Below are positions 15,498-23,800 of a stretch of DNA of 38,441 nucleotides, one piece after another. Source of the DNA: Sphaerobacter sp. (GTDB taxonomy: Bacteria; Chloroflexota; Chloroflexia; Thermomicrobiales; Thermomicrobiaceae); assembly GCA_029961075.1 (NCBI GenBank), contig JASBVL010000028.1, forward strand, positions 1 through 38,441, read 5' to 3'. Within the stretch, counting starts at the first letter, position 1; the number at the start of each line of letters is the position of its first letter. The notes under the pieces are model-generated. The model was given only the letters and a program-made list of their open reading frames with translations, searched no databases and had not been told where the DNA came from. The position numbers and the translations under genes are program-made.

Positions 15498-15875
15498 GTG
15501 GCGCGGATCCTGATCGTGGAGGACGACCCGGCCATCCGGTCGTTCCTCGTCGAGACCCTGCGCGAGGCCGGCCATGACATGCTCGTCGCCGGCGATGGTC
15601 AGACCGGGGTGACGCTGGCTCGGGAGGCGCACCCCGATCTCGTGCTGATGGACCTGCAGCTCCCTGTGCTCGACGGCGCCGCGGCCACGCGCCTGCTCAA
15701 GAGCGACCCGGCGATCGGGGACATCCGCATCATCGCCATGTCGGCCGCCGCGACCTTCCACCTCGACCCGGCCCTGCTGCCCGCGGACGGGATGCTGGAG
15801 AAGCCCTTCGACCTCGACGTCTTGCTCGGCGCCATCCACGGCCAGCTCGTCACCGCTGGCGTCGCCTCCCCGTAG
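15498..15875 (+). CDS. Stand-alone response regulator receiver domain
   Basis: A 125-residue CheY-like protein with no output domain. GTG 15498 is chosen because AGGAGGGGG sits just upstream; the GTG at 15483 would precede that site. Acidic pair D9/D10 (VEDDP), phosphoacceptor D52 (LVLMDLQLP), the switch S82 in IIAMSAAA and K102 in LEKPF are all present, so it should be phosphorylatable. It would relay signals by protein contact. No histidine kinase is in the window. It ends six bases before the degenerate integrase remnant, which suggests that the insertion or decay event came right up to the gene's end, perhaps trimming whatever was downstream. Confidence 0.9.
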   Translation: MARILIVEDDPAIRSFLVETLREAGHDMLVAGDGQTGVTLAREAHPDLVLMDLQLPVLDGAAATRLLKSDPAIGDIRIIAMSAAATFHLDPALLPADGMLEKPFDLDVLLGAIHGQLVTAGVASP

Positions 15876-15880
15876 CTGCG

Positions 15881-16501
15881 GTGCGAGCGCCCGCCGCGGC
15901 CGGCAAGGCGCCGGCGCTGACTGAGACGGTGCGCGCCATGGTGGGGGCGCTGCCCGACACGCTCGGAGGACTCCGCGATCGGGTGCTCCTGTTGCTCGGC
16001 TTCGCCGGCGCCTTCCGCCGCTCCGAGCTGGTGAGCTTGAACGTCGAGGATCTGAGCCTCACCAGCGCCGGCCTGGTGGTGAGGCTGCGGCGCTCGAAGA
16101 CGGACCAGGAGAGGCAGGGCCGGCCGGTGGGGATCCCCTACGGCGCGCAGCCCAACACCTGCCCGGTGCGCGCCGTGCAGGCCTGACGCGCCGCGGCGGG
16201 CCTCACCAGCGGCCCGCTCTTCCGGCCGGTCGATCGGCATGGACGCGTGGGGGCCGTCCGCCTGTCGGATAAGGCTCTGGCCCTGGTGGTCAAGCGCGCG
16301 GCGGAAACGGCCGGCCTCGATCCCCAGCACTACGCCGGGCACCGCCTGCGGGCCGGCCTGGCCACCAGCGCGGCCGCCGTCGGCGTCAGCGAGCGGGCCA
16401 TCATGCGCCAGACCGGGCACACCAGCGAGCGTAGGGTGCGGCGCTACATCCGTGAGGGCAGCCTCTTCCGCGACAACGCCGCGGCTGCGGTAGGACTGTA
16501 G
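15881..16501 (+). pseudogene. Tyrosine recombinase/integrase, N-truncated with in-frame stop
   Basis: The frame gives the catalytic domain of a tyrosine recombinase: APALTETVRAMVGALPD, GAFRRSELVSLNVEDL (first catalytic Arg), a SKTDQE strand with the Lys, HRLRAGLATSAA (H-x-x-R), GHTSERRVRRYI with the Tyr nucleophile, and FRDNAAAAVGL. The N-terminal SAM-like DNA-binding domain is absent. A TGA at 16184-16186 interrupts the frame exactly where relatives have Trp (VQA, stop, RAAAGLTSGPLFRPV), after which the same frame continues to the end. It is therefore dead unless the stop is read through. Its last 243 bases are duplicated at 16844-17086. Confidence 0.85.
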
Positions 16502-16607
16502 GACCGGCCAATGCGCCAAAACGACCATATCACGGCAAAAGCAGGAAGACATGAGGGACGTGCGTTTCTCGCTCCCACCCGTTGCTGTGAGCGACCCAAC
16601 GCAGGAC

Positions 16608-16778
16608 TCAGCGCGTAGCAGGCACGCCAACGGTTGGTGTCGGCCCCGGCGTCGGGGGGGTCTCGCGAGAGAAAGCAGGCATAATGATGACAAACACCAC
16701 AAAGAGCGCTACGAGGACGATAAATGCGCGTACCAATACTCGCCGAAGGGGAGAGTCTCGCGAAGCTGGTCCAGACAT
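16608..16778 (-). CDS. Tiny single-pass membrane protein
   Basis: A 56-residue gene starting at ATG 16778, four bases after GGAGAGGAGCG. The product has a short basic N-terminus (SRDSPLRRVLVR), one strong hydrophobic segment (AFIVLVALFVVFVIIM, about residues 18-33) and a proline- and threonine-rich outside tail (ETPPTPGPTPTVGVPATR). It is read as a type II or tail-exposed membrane peptide. It lies, in opposite direction, between the two copies of the integrase C-terminal end. No family is recognised. The strong ribosome site and clean topology argue that it is real. Confidence 0.6.
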   Translation of the reverse strand: MSGPASRDSPLRRVLVRAFIVLVALFVVFVIIMPAFSRETPPTPGPTPTVGVPATR

Positions 16779-16843
16779 AGTACGCTCCTCTCCAGAGATA
16801 GAGCGGCCAAGTGCGGTATCTCCATCGTACCACAGCGGCCGGG

Positions 16844-17086
16844 CGCCTGTCGGATAAGGCTGTGGCCCTGGTGGTCAAGCGCGCGGCGGAAGCGGCCGGC
16901 CTCGATCCCCGGCACTACGCCGGCCACAGCTTGCGGGCCGGCCTGGCCACCAGCGCGGCCGCCGTCGGCGTCAGCGAGCGGGCCATCATGCGCCAGACCG
17001 GGCACACCAGCGAGCGTATGGTGCGGCGCTACATCCGCGATGGGAGCCTCTTCCGCGACAATGCCGCGGCCGTTGTGGGGCTGTAG
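16844..17086 (+). pseudogene. Duplicate of the integrase C-terminal end
   Basis: These 243 bases repeat 16259-16501 with about nine in ten bases identical, coding for RLSDKAVALVVKRAAEAAGL through HSLRAGLATSAAAVGVSERA and RMVRRYIRDGSLF to the stop. There is no upstream half and no start, so it is a fragment. The differences are mostly at third positions and isolated residues, so both copies descend from coding sequence, either by duplication or from two related elements. Confidence 0.85.
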
Positions 17087-17314
17087 CGCACGAAAAGGGG
17101 CCGCACAGCCCACGGGCCAACATAGGTATCAGGAGAGGATATCGGTGGGATGGCGGCTGAGCCGCCGCAAGGTGGCAACGGCCCGCACGCTGGCGCTATG
17201 GAGCAGACTGATCGCCGGATCGCGGAGCATCACCATCACTACCAGGCCAGCGTCGCGAAGAGGCGACCTATCTGCGCGACCGATCGGCACTCATGCGCCT
17301 GAAGTTCGACCGTC
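17087..17314 (+). other. Short gap with one possible small frame
   Basis: An ATG at 17150, with AGGAGAGG 11 bases upstream, opens a 50-codon frame to 17302 with a run of four His residues (AEHHHHYQASVAKRR). No family or clear fold is visible, and I regard it as uncertain. Confidence 0.2.
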
Positions 17315-17824
17315 TTAGGGCGTCTCCAGCCACTCGCGCAATCGCTTGGTGAGAATGACGTCGTATGGGAGCGCCTTCAGCTCGTCGGCGGTCACGGAAA
17401 TGCCCTGCTGCCTGGCCAACTCGGCGAGCCACTCCCACGGGTGGGGCTCCCTGAGCGCTTCCTCGTCGTCGTCCGGGAGCACGACGTTCAGCACGTCCTG
17501 GCGGATGCTGTCTGGGGTCAAGCCAGCACGGGCGGGGGCCGCATTCTCCAGGACCACCCGCCGCCCATCCTCTAACTCCACGAGCTGCCGGACTGAACTG
17601 AGACTGAAGCCGAGCTCACGCAGGACGACATGTCGTCCATCCTCCAGCTCTACGAACTCTCGGATTGAGAAGCTCTGCGACGGTCCCGGATCTGGAGCCC
17701 CGGTCCGGAAGTCGCAGATGCCGCCGATGCGGACCACCCGGCCGGATCGACCCTGGTGGGCCGGGTTTCGGGCATCAGGGTCGAGGCTCGGATCATACGG
17801 GAACCAACCTGAGCGCCCGCTCAT
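17315..17824 (-). CDS. Hypothetical protein, tandem paralogue 1
   Basis: A 169-residue protein from the ATG at 17824, five bases after GGAGGT. It opens with SGRSGWFPYDPSLDPDARNP and AHQGRSGRVVRIGGICDF. The centre has an internal repeat: SIREFVELEDGRHVVLRELG followed by SSVRQLVELEDGRRVVLENA, so two S-x-R-x-x-VELEDGR-x-VVL units. The C-terminal third is acidic, then helical (LPDDDEEALREPHPWEWLAE, ITKRLREWLETP-like end). No signal peptide or membrane segment is present. I do not know the family. A paralogue with about nine in ten identical residues lies at 18214-18723 on the same strand, and a Nudix fragment sits between them. Confidence 0.7.
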   Translation of the reverse strand: MSGRSGWFPYDPSLDPDARNPAHQGRSGRVVRIGGICDFRTGAPDPGPSQSFSIREFVELEDGRHVVLRELGFSLSSVRQLVELEDGRRVVLENAAPARAGLTPDSIRQDVLNVVLPDDDEEALREPHPWEWLAELARQQGISVTADELKALPYDVILTKRLREWLETP

Positions 17825-17923
17825 CACAGACCTCCAGTCATCCACAGCGTATCCCCATCGGAAACGCGCGGATCGTCACGCCGCAGGGGTGGGTCGCAGT
17901 TCAGACCAACGGGCCCACTAGCG

Positions 17924-18085
17924 ATGAGAGTCGTGGTTCTCGCGGTCTACGCTGCCGAGATCGTCGCCGGGGAGCTGGTGAGCGGGGACGAGAGCGACGC
18001 GGTTGGCTTGTTCTCCCCCGACGCCGTGCCGCCGCTCGCCTTCGCCCACGACGCCGAGATCAGCGCCGCCTGGCGCGCCGGATCT
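17924..18085 (+). pseudogene. Nudix hydrolase C-terminal fragment
   Basis: The frame reads RVVVLAVYAAEIVAGELVSG, then DESDAVGLFSPDAVPPLAFA and HDAEISAAWRAG. This is the usual end of Nudix proteins, where a GDE-x-x-E strand precedes F-x-PD-x-LPPLAF. The Nudix box itself should come earlier and is absent, since the sequence before 17920 is unrelated. It is a truncated relic lying between the two tandem paralogues. Confidence 0.6.
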
Positions 18086-18213
18086 AGCAGTGGGACGGCC
18101 CTAATGCGGAGCGTGGCGCGCCGTCCATCACGCACTCCGTACCGTCCCGTGCGGGACGGAGCGATCCGGTGCCCACGGCTGCGCCATCGCCGAGAAGGGA
18201 TCCTTCGGCCGTC

Positions 18214-18723
18214 TTAGGGCGTCTCCAGCCACTCGCGTAATCGCTTGGTGAGGACAACCTCGTATGGGAGCGCCTTCAGCTCGTCGGCGGTCACGGCAAT
18301 GCCCTGCTGCCTGGCCAACTCGGCGAGCCACTCCCACGGGTGGGGCTCCCTGAGCGCTTCCTCGTCGTCGTCCGGGAGCACGACGTTCAGCACGTCCTGG
18401 CGGATGCTGTCTGGGGTCAAGCCAGCACGGGCGGGGGCCGCATTCTCCAGGACCACCCGCCGCCCATCCTCTAGCTCCACGAGCTCCCGGACTGAACTGA
18501 GGCTGAAGCCAAGCTCCCGTGTGACGACAAGTCGTCCATCCTCCAGCTCGAGGAACTCCCGGATTGAGAAGCTCTGCGACGGTCCCGGATCTGGAGCCCC
18601 GGTCGCGAAGTCGCAGATAGCGCCCATGCGGACCACTCGCCCGGATCGACCCTGGTGGGCCGGATTTCCGGCGTCTGAATCATGCTTCGGGTCATACGGA
18701 AACCAACCCGAGCGCTTGCTCAT
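18214..18723 (-). CDS. Hypothetical protein, tandem paralogue 2
   Basis: Also 169 residues, from the ATG at 18723 after GGGGGTGGG. It matches paralogue 1 from end to end, with changes clustered at residues 3-20 and at the outer sides of the two VELEDGR units (FLELEDGRLVVTRELG, SSVRELVELEDGRRVVLENA). The C-terminal part from the acidic stretch to LREWLETP is nearly identical, and the bases after both stops also match briefly (TCTTAGGGCGTCTCC region). A recent duplication of about 0.9 kb pitch is the simple explanation. Function unknown; target-binding or immunity-like roles would be guesses. Confidence 0.7.
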   Translation of the reverse strand: MSKRSGWFPYDPKHDSDAGNPAHQGRSGRVVRMGAICDFATGAPDPGPSQSFSIREFLELEDGRLVVTRELGFSLSSVRELVELEDGRRVVLENAAPARAGLTPDSIRQDVLNVVLPDDDEEALREPHPWEWLAELARQQGIAVTADELKALPYEVVLTKRLREWLETP

Positions 18724-18766
18724 GACCCACCCCCACGATCCTCTGCTACAGTCGAACAGTCCGGCA

Positions 18767-19326
18767 TCACGTAGGGCTGCATGGAAGGTTCATGATGGCA
18801 GAGTAAGTCAATCCGGGCGGATCATTCCAGTCGATGAGATCGACATCGACGTAGGCGCGCCACCCCACTGTATCACCGCTTGCGCAGGCCCACCTCGCGG
18901 TCGCCCGCTTGCCGGCGCCGCCCCCTGCATAGACATCGGCCTGGCCGACCGTAAGCGTGGCCCAGTAACACGAGTAAGGGTAGTCGTAACAGTACCACGC
19001 CTGCACATACACCTGTACCCTGGCTTTGCTCGGGCATGCGCCAGAGCAGGAGCGATCTTCCAGAAGCCGTGAACGGAAGCGGCATCACCCGTACTCGACA
19101 CGAGCGGATTATGAATGGCCTGCCGATCCTTACAGGTACCGGCGATGATCACCCCTGATTCAGCCATGGGAGAGACCGTCTCTGGGGCAGGAACAGTGTG
19201 CACGCTTGGGTCATAAGGGGCCTAGTGGCCACCGGGGACAGCCGTAACCGGGCCCGCCGCCTGAGCGGGGCCAACCATACCGACGAGCAGGAGCATCACC
19301 ACACTCGCCACCGCCAGCATTCGCAT
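18767..19326 (-). pseudogene. Secreted protein gene with amber stop and frameshift
   Basis: From the ATG at 19326 (AAGGGGGAG upstream) comes a clear signal peptide, MRMLAVASVVMLLLVGMVGP then AQAAG, with an AQA-A cleavage site. After ten more codons a TAG interrupts, but the same frame goes on with APYDPSVHTVPAPETVSP, GVIIAGTCKDRQ and FWKIAPALA. Near 19030 the coding sense passes to another frame: KARVQVYVQAWYCYDYPYSC, YWATLTVGQADVYAGGG and on to a TGA at 18767. The product would be an exported protein rich in Tyr, Trp and Cys, about 180 residues. I know no family. One stop and one frameshift make it a pseudogene, unless the sequence has errors. Confidence 0.6.
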
Positions 19327-19481
19327 TCGTCGCACAACTCCCCCTTCCGAAGTACAGAGCTGGTACTGGCTCCCTACGCGAACATCAGCGGGAAGCTAGT
19401 CGACCATAAGCGGGTGTCTTGACGCTCTTGATGGCTCTTGAATCTTGGCTATCAGACTCTTCGCGCTCTTAATTCGCGTGG

Positions 19482-19502
19482 ACTCACCGCACGACGGTGA
19501 GT
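19482..19502. promoter_or_regulatory. Perfect 8+8 inverted repeat
   Basis: ACTCACCG, a CACGA spacer and CGGTGAGT form a perfect inverted repeat in the lower-GC gap 19327-19583, about 155 bases upstream of the secreted protein's start. It could be an operator or a hairpin. The rest of the gap shows no gene. Confidence 0.35.
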
Positions 19503-19583
19503 ACAACATAGTACAAAACCCAGCGCATGTCAATCAGCCTGGCTGGGTCATGCCGCAAATCTTCATTATTGCATTGCATGGGG

Positions 19584-19867
19584 TTACTCGAGCGGCTGAT
19601 CGGCCGCCCGCTCGATCCGGGCGCTGGTCTGCTCGAGCACGGTCAGCAGGGCCGCGGTGTAGGCGGCTTCGGCCGCGGCCGCTTCGTCGCACCGGCGCCA
19701 GTAGGTGCGCCGGTGCATACGCGGCGGCTTGCTGGGGAAGGGCGCCTGCAGGTTGGCGGTTCCCCCCAGCCTCATCCGGATCCGCTGCACCCGGCGCCGG
19801 GGCCGATCCACCGCGTCGGCGCGCGTGCTCGCGTAGGCCAGCCGGTGGCAATGCCGACACCGGAAGC
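19584..19867 (-). pseudogene. C-terminal fragment of a CxxCH-type protein
   Basis: The frame reads FRCRHCHRLAYASTRADAVD, then RRVQRIRMRLGG, PFPSKPPRMHRRTYWRRCDE and a helical end to TAA at 19584. The C-x-x-C-H-x-L-A-Y motif followed by a basic helix and P-x-x-P-x-x-M-x-x-R-T-Y is a recurring C-terminal module of hypothetical proteins that often sit in accessory regions. Upstream it joins an antisense integrase fragment near 19866, so the N-terminal part is lost. Confidence 0.5.
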
Positions 19868-19915
19868 GGCCAGCCTCGATCCCCCGCACTACGCCGGGCA
19901 CCGCCTGCGGCCGGC
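19860..19915 (+). pseudogene. Third integrase fragment
   Basis: About 50 bases (GGAAGCGGCCAGCCTCGATC to CACCGCCTGCGG) match the EAAGLDP-x-HYAGHRLR part of the two integrase remnants at 16.3 and 16.9 kb. It is only the middle of the catalytic domain and is flanked on both sides by unrelated, oppositely directed coding debris. Confidence 0.6.
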
Positions 19916-20089
19916 AAGCCCAGCGCCAGGGCCCACCAGGAGCCGGCGATGAGCCCGACCAGCAACCCGGCCAGCGCGGCCGACAGGGGCACGGCCGAGA
20001 AATCCGACCGTGCTCGCACCGGCAAAGAGGGCGAAGAGCGCGGCGCGCACGAGCTGCCAGTGCAGAGCAGCGCGCAGGTAGTGGAACAT
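19913..20089 (-). pseudogene. Small membrane protein remnant with frameshift
   Basis: An ATG at 20089 opens FHYLRAALHWQLVRAALFAL, a good first transmembrane segment. The hydrophobic sense then moves to another frame (SAVPLSAALAGLLVGLIAGS then WWALALGLP), showing a frameshift near 20005, and the coding sense ends where the third integrase fragment begins. The gene probably encoded a two-helix membrane protein partnered with the protein upstream, as the two overlap. Confidence 0.4.
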
Positions 20090-20470
20090 GTCGCCACCGT
20101 GGCAAAGGCGTCCGCCGGGTCGTGCGCCTCTCCCGGTTTCGCCGCCGCCCCGGGCAGCTTGCCGAAGGCCACCAGGCCCCCCACCGCGGCGGCCGTGCCG
20201 AGCTTGCGCAGGAAAGCGCGGCGGCTGGCGGTCGCCGGCGCGCCAGCGGTATCGAGCAGCCGCACGGCCTGGACGGCCCGGCGTGGCCCGAGCACGCGCC
20301 CCAGCTCCCGCGCCGTGCCGCGACCGGTTCAGGCGCGGACCTCGTCGCCATCGAGGCGGACCAGGGTCGGCGCCCAGGCAGCGCCCGGGCCGAGCGCGCG
20401 GCGAGGTCGGCGTAGGTCACGCGGATAGCGAGCGGTGCCGTGCTGCCGTCCTCCCGCGGCGGCACCACAC
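20030..20470 (-). pseudogene. Decayed gene with twin-arginine-like segment and Cys cluster
   Basis: From 20295 the frame reads LGPRRAVQAVRLLDTAGAPA, TASRRAFLRKLGTAAAVGGL, VAFGKLPGAAA and ATVATCSTTCALLCTGSSC. SRRAFLRK before a hydrophobic stretch is a twin-arginine-type export signal, but it is internal. The Cys-rich tail (C-x3-C-x3-C) recalls small exported peptides, though no family can be named. Upstream, in the same frame after a TGA at 20329-20331, PGAAWAPTLVRLDGDEVRA continues back through a frameshift into APLAIRVTYADLAARSA up to about 20470. At least two lesions make it a pseudogene. Confidence 0.4.
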
Positions 20471-20526
20471 AGGCCGGCCGCGTCCGCTGCGAACGCGGTA
20501 TATTCGGACGGTTGCGGTCCTGCTGC

Positions 20527-20688
20527 TCACCGCGTACCCCCGTTCGTCGCGGCGGGCGTGAGGGCCGCGATCGCGTGTTTGGCGATCAGGACCGGTGGCT
20601 GGTGGGGCGCCTGCACCTCGCGCGTGAAGCGGTCCTGCTGGGAGATCGTGCCGGCGATCGTCGTCCCGTCCGTCAGCCGCACGCGACC
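20527..20688 (-). pseudogene. Hfq/Sm-like RNA-binding domain remnant
   Basis: The minus strand codes for RVRLTDGTTIAGTISQQDRF, then VLIAKHAIAALTP and a TGA. The spacing V-x-L-x-DG-x-x-I-x-G-x-I-x-x-x-D-x-F, then LI-x-KHAI-x-x-x-x-P, is the Sm1 and Sm2 pattern of Hfq, with KHAI as the hallmark. Before RVRL the frame is arginine-rich and without a start; a nearby ATG is in another frame, so the N-terminus looks broken. A short intact protein with a non-standard start is the alternative. Confidence 0.35.
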
Positions 20689-20849
20689 GCGCGCGCCGCG
20701 CGCCCTCGCCGTCGCTCGCCATCGGGGCCGCCCGGCGTGCCTCTGGGCAGGAACTCTGCGAGAGATGTCGTGCGCGCTCGCTTCCGTGGCCGGGCCCGGG
20801 GGGGCGAGCGGCCACCACCGGGTGGCAGTGCGGGAGAGGGTGAAGACGG

Positions 20850-23800
20850 ATGGAACAACCGCGGTCGCATCCTGAGGCAACCGAGGACGCTGGCTCACCC
20901 GGCGCGGAGCGCGCTGCCCTGCGCCGCCCGTTCCGCGCCATCATCTTCGACTGGGACGGCACCGCCGTCGCCGATCGGCGGGAGCACGCCGACGCGTTGG
21001 TCACGCTGGCCGACGCCCTGCTCGCGCTCGACGTCTGGCTGGTCGTCGTCACCGGGACGCACTACGGCAACATCGACCGCCAGTTCTGCCGCTTCGTCAA
21101 GCCCGAGCTCCGCCAGCGCCTCCTCGTCTGCACCAATCGCGGGTCGGAGGTCTTCGGCTTCGATGCCGCGGGCCGGCTCGAGGCGCGCTGGCAGCGCACG
21201 GCCACGCCCGAGGAGGACCGGGCGCTCACCCGCATCGCCGAGGCGGTGCGCGATGCCATCCGGCAGCGCACCGGCCTCGAGGTCGGGATCGTCTACGACC
21301 GGCTCAACCGGCGCAAGATCGACCTGATCCCGCTGCCGGAGTGGGCCGACCCGCCCAAGGCGCAGATCGGCGCCCTGCTCGCGGCGGTCGAGGCGCGCCT
21401 GCGCGCGGCCGGCTGGACCGGCGGCCTGGCCGAGGTGATCCACCTGACGGCCGACCTGGCCGCCGCGCACGGCCTGCCCGACGCCCGCATCACCAGCGAC
21501 GTCAAGCACATCGAGGTCGGGCTGACCGACAAGGGGGACGCGGTCAACTGGATCCGCGCGCACCTGCTGGAGCCGCAGGGCATCCCGCTCCACGACGTGC
21601 TGGTCGCCGGCGATGAGTTCGGCCCGATCGGCGGCGTCAGCGGGAGCGACGACCGGCTGCGCGAGGAAGCGCCCGGCGCGGTGGTCGTCTCGGTCGGTGC
21701 CGAGCCGAACGGCGTGCCGCCCGGCGTCCTGCACCTCGGCGGCGGGCCCGCGCGCTTCCGGGAGCTGCTCGCCGAGCAGGTCTGGCGGTGGCGGCGGGCG
21801 CGGGGGCTCACTCCCCAGCCGCCGCCCCCCTGGGTGGCCGCGCTCAGCCCGGTTGCCGAGCCAGCGTGGCGACTGGATGAGCCCACCTATCTCCCCGCCA
21901 TCGAGCATCGCGTCGAGTCGCGCTTCACCGTCGCCAACGGCCTCGTCGGCGTGCGCGGCTCGCTGGATCAGCCCACCGCCGCGTCGCGTCCACTCACCCT
22001 CGTCGCCGGGCTCTTCGACACGCCGAACGCGCCCCTGGCCGTGCCCGCGCTCGTGCCGGCGCCGGATTGGCTCCGCCTGCGGATCACGCTCGACGGCCAG
22101 CCCCTCGAGATCGAGGGGGCCAACGACCTGCGCTACGCGCGCACGCTGGACCTGCGCCGCGGCATGCTGCTCAGCGACTGGTGCCAGCGCGACGCCGCCG
22201 GGCGCACCGTGCGCGTCCGCTCGCTCCGGTTCGCCTCCCAGGTCGAACGCACCCTGGCGGTGCAGATGCTCCAGCTCACGGTCGACCGGCCGGTGGCCAT
22301 GCGCCTGGAGGTGTGGATCGAGGCGCCCCACGACCGCCTGGTGCTGGAGCGGGCGACCCCCGACGTGACCGTCTGGCGCACGGTCAACACCGGCCGGCGC
22401 GTGGCGATGGCCCCGTTCGTCCAGCTCTGGCTCGGGAGCGACCCCATGGCCCCCCCCACCTTCCGCGACGGCGTCGCCGCCTGGTCGTGGGTGGCCACCC
22501 CCGACCAGCCCGTGACCCTGCTGCGCACCGTGGCCATCGCGCGGGGCGAGCGCGCCGACCCCGTCGTCCCTGCCCGCCGGGCCATCGCCGCGCGAGCCCG
22601 CGCCCGGGACGCGGGGCCGGAGGAGCTGCTGGCGCGGCACGTCCAGGCCTGGGCCGAGCGCTGGGAAGAGGGCGATGTCCAGATCGAGGGCGACGAGATG
22701 GCCCAGCGGGGCATGCGCTACGCCCTCTACCACCTCATCAGCGCCGCCAACCCCGCCGACGAGCGGGTCTCGATCGGGGCACGCGCGCTCACCGGCGAGG
22801 CCTACCTCGGGCACGTCTTCTGGGACACCGAGATCTTCGTCCTGCCCTACTACATCTTCACCTGGCCCGCGGCGGCGCGCGCGGCGCTGATGTACCGCTA
22901 CCATACCCTGCCCGTCGCCCGGGCGCGCGCGCAGCAGTTGGGCTACCGCGGCGCGCTCTTCCCCTGGGAGTCGGCCGACACCGGCGAGGAGGTCACGCCC
23001 CCCTTCGTCGTCAACCCGACCGGCCGGGTCATCCCGATCCTCAGCGGCACGCTCGAGCAGCACATCACCGCCGACGTCGCCTACGCCGTGTGGCAGTACT
23101 GGCAGGCGACCGGGGACCTCCACTTCCTGCTCAATGCCGGCGCCGAGATCCTGCTCGACACCGCCCGCTTCTGGGCCAGCCGGGTCACGTGGGAGGAGGA
23201 CGGCTACTACCACATCCGCAACGTGATCGGGCCCGACGAGTACCACGACGGCGTGGACGACAACGCCTTCACCAACGTCATGGCCGCCTGGAACCTGGAG
23301 ACGGCCCTCGAGGTTGCCGCCCTCCTCGCGCAGCGCCGGCCGGCGCGCTGGGCCGAGCTGCGCCAGGCGCTCGACCTCAGCGACGCCGAGCTGGCCCACT
23401 GGCGCACGGTGGCGGCGCGCCTCTTCCCGGGCCGCATCGTCGACGGGGTGATCGAGCAGTTCGCCGGCTTCTTCGACCTGGAGCCGATTGACCTGCGCGC
23501 CTTCGAGCCCCGCGCCGCGCCGATGGACGTCATGCTCGGCCCGGAGCGGACGCGCCGCTCCCAGGTCGTCAAGCAGGCCGACGTGGTGATGCTGCTCGCG
23601 CTCCTCTGGGAGCGCTTCCCGCCGCACGTGCGCGAGGCCAGTTTCCGCTACTACGAGCCGCGCACCGGGCACGGCAGCTCCCTCAGCCCGGCGACCCACG
23701 CGCTCGTCGCCGCCCGGCTGGGGGATGTGGACCTGGCCTTGCACTACGTCCACGAGACGATCGCCATCGACCTCGACGACGCCATGGGCAACGCCGCGCT

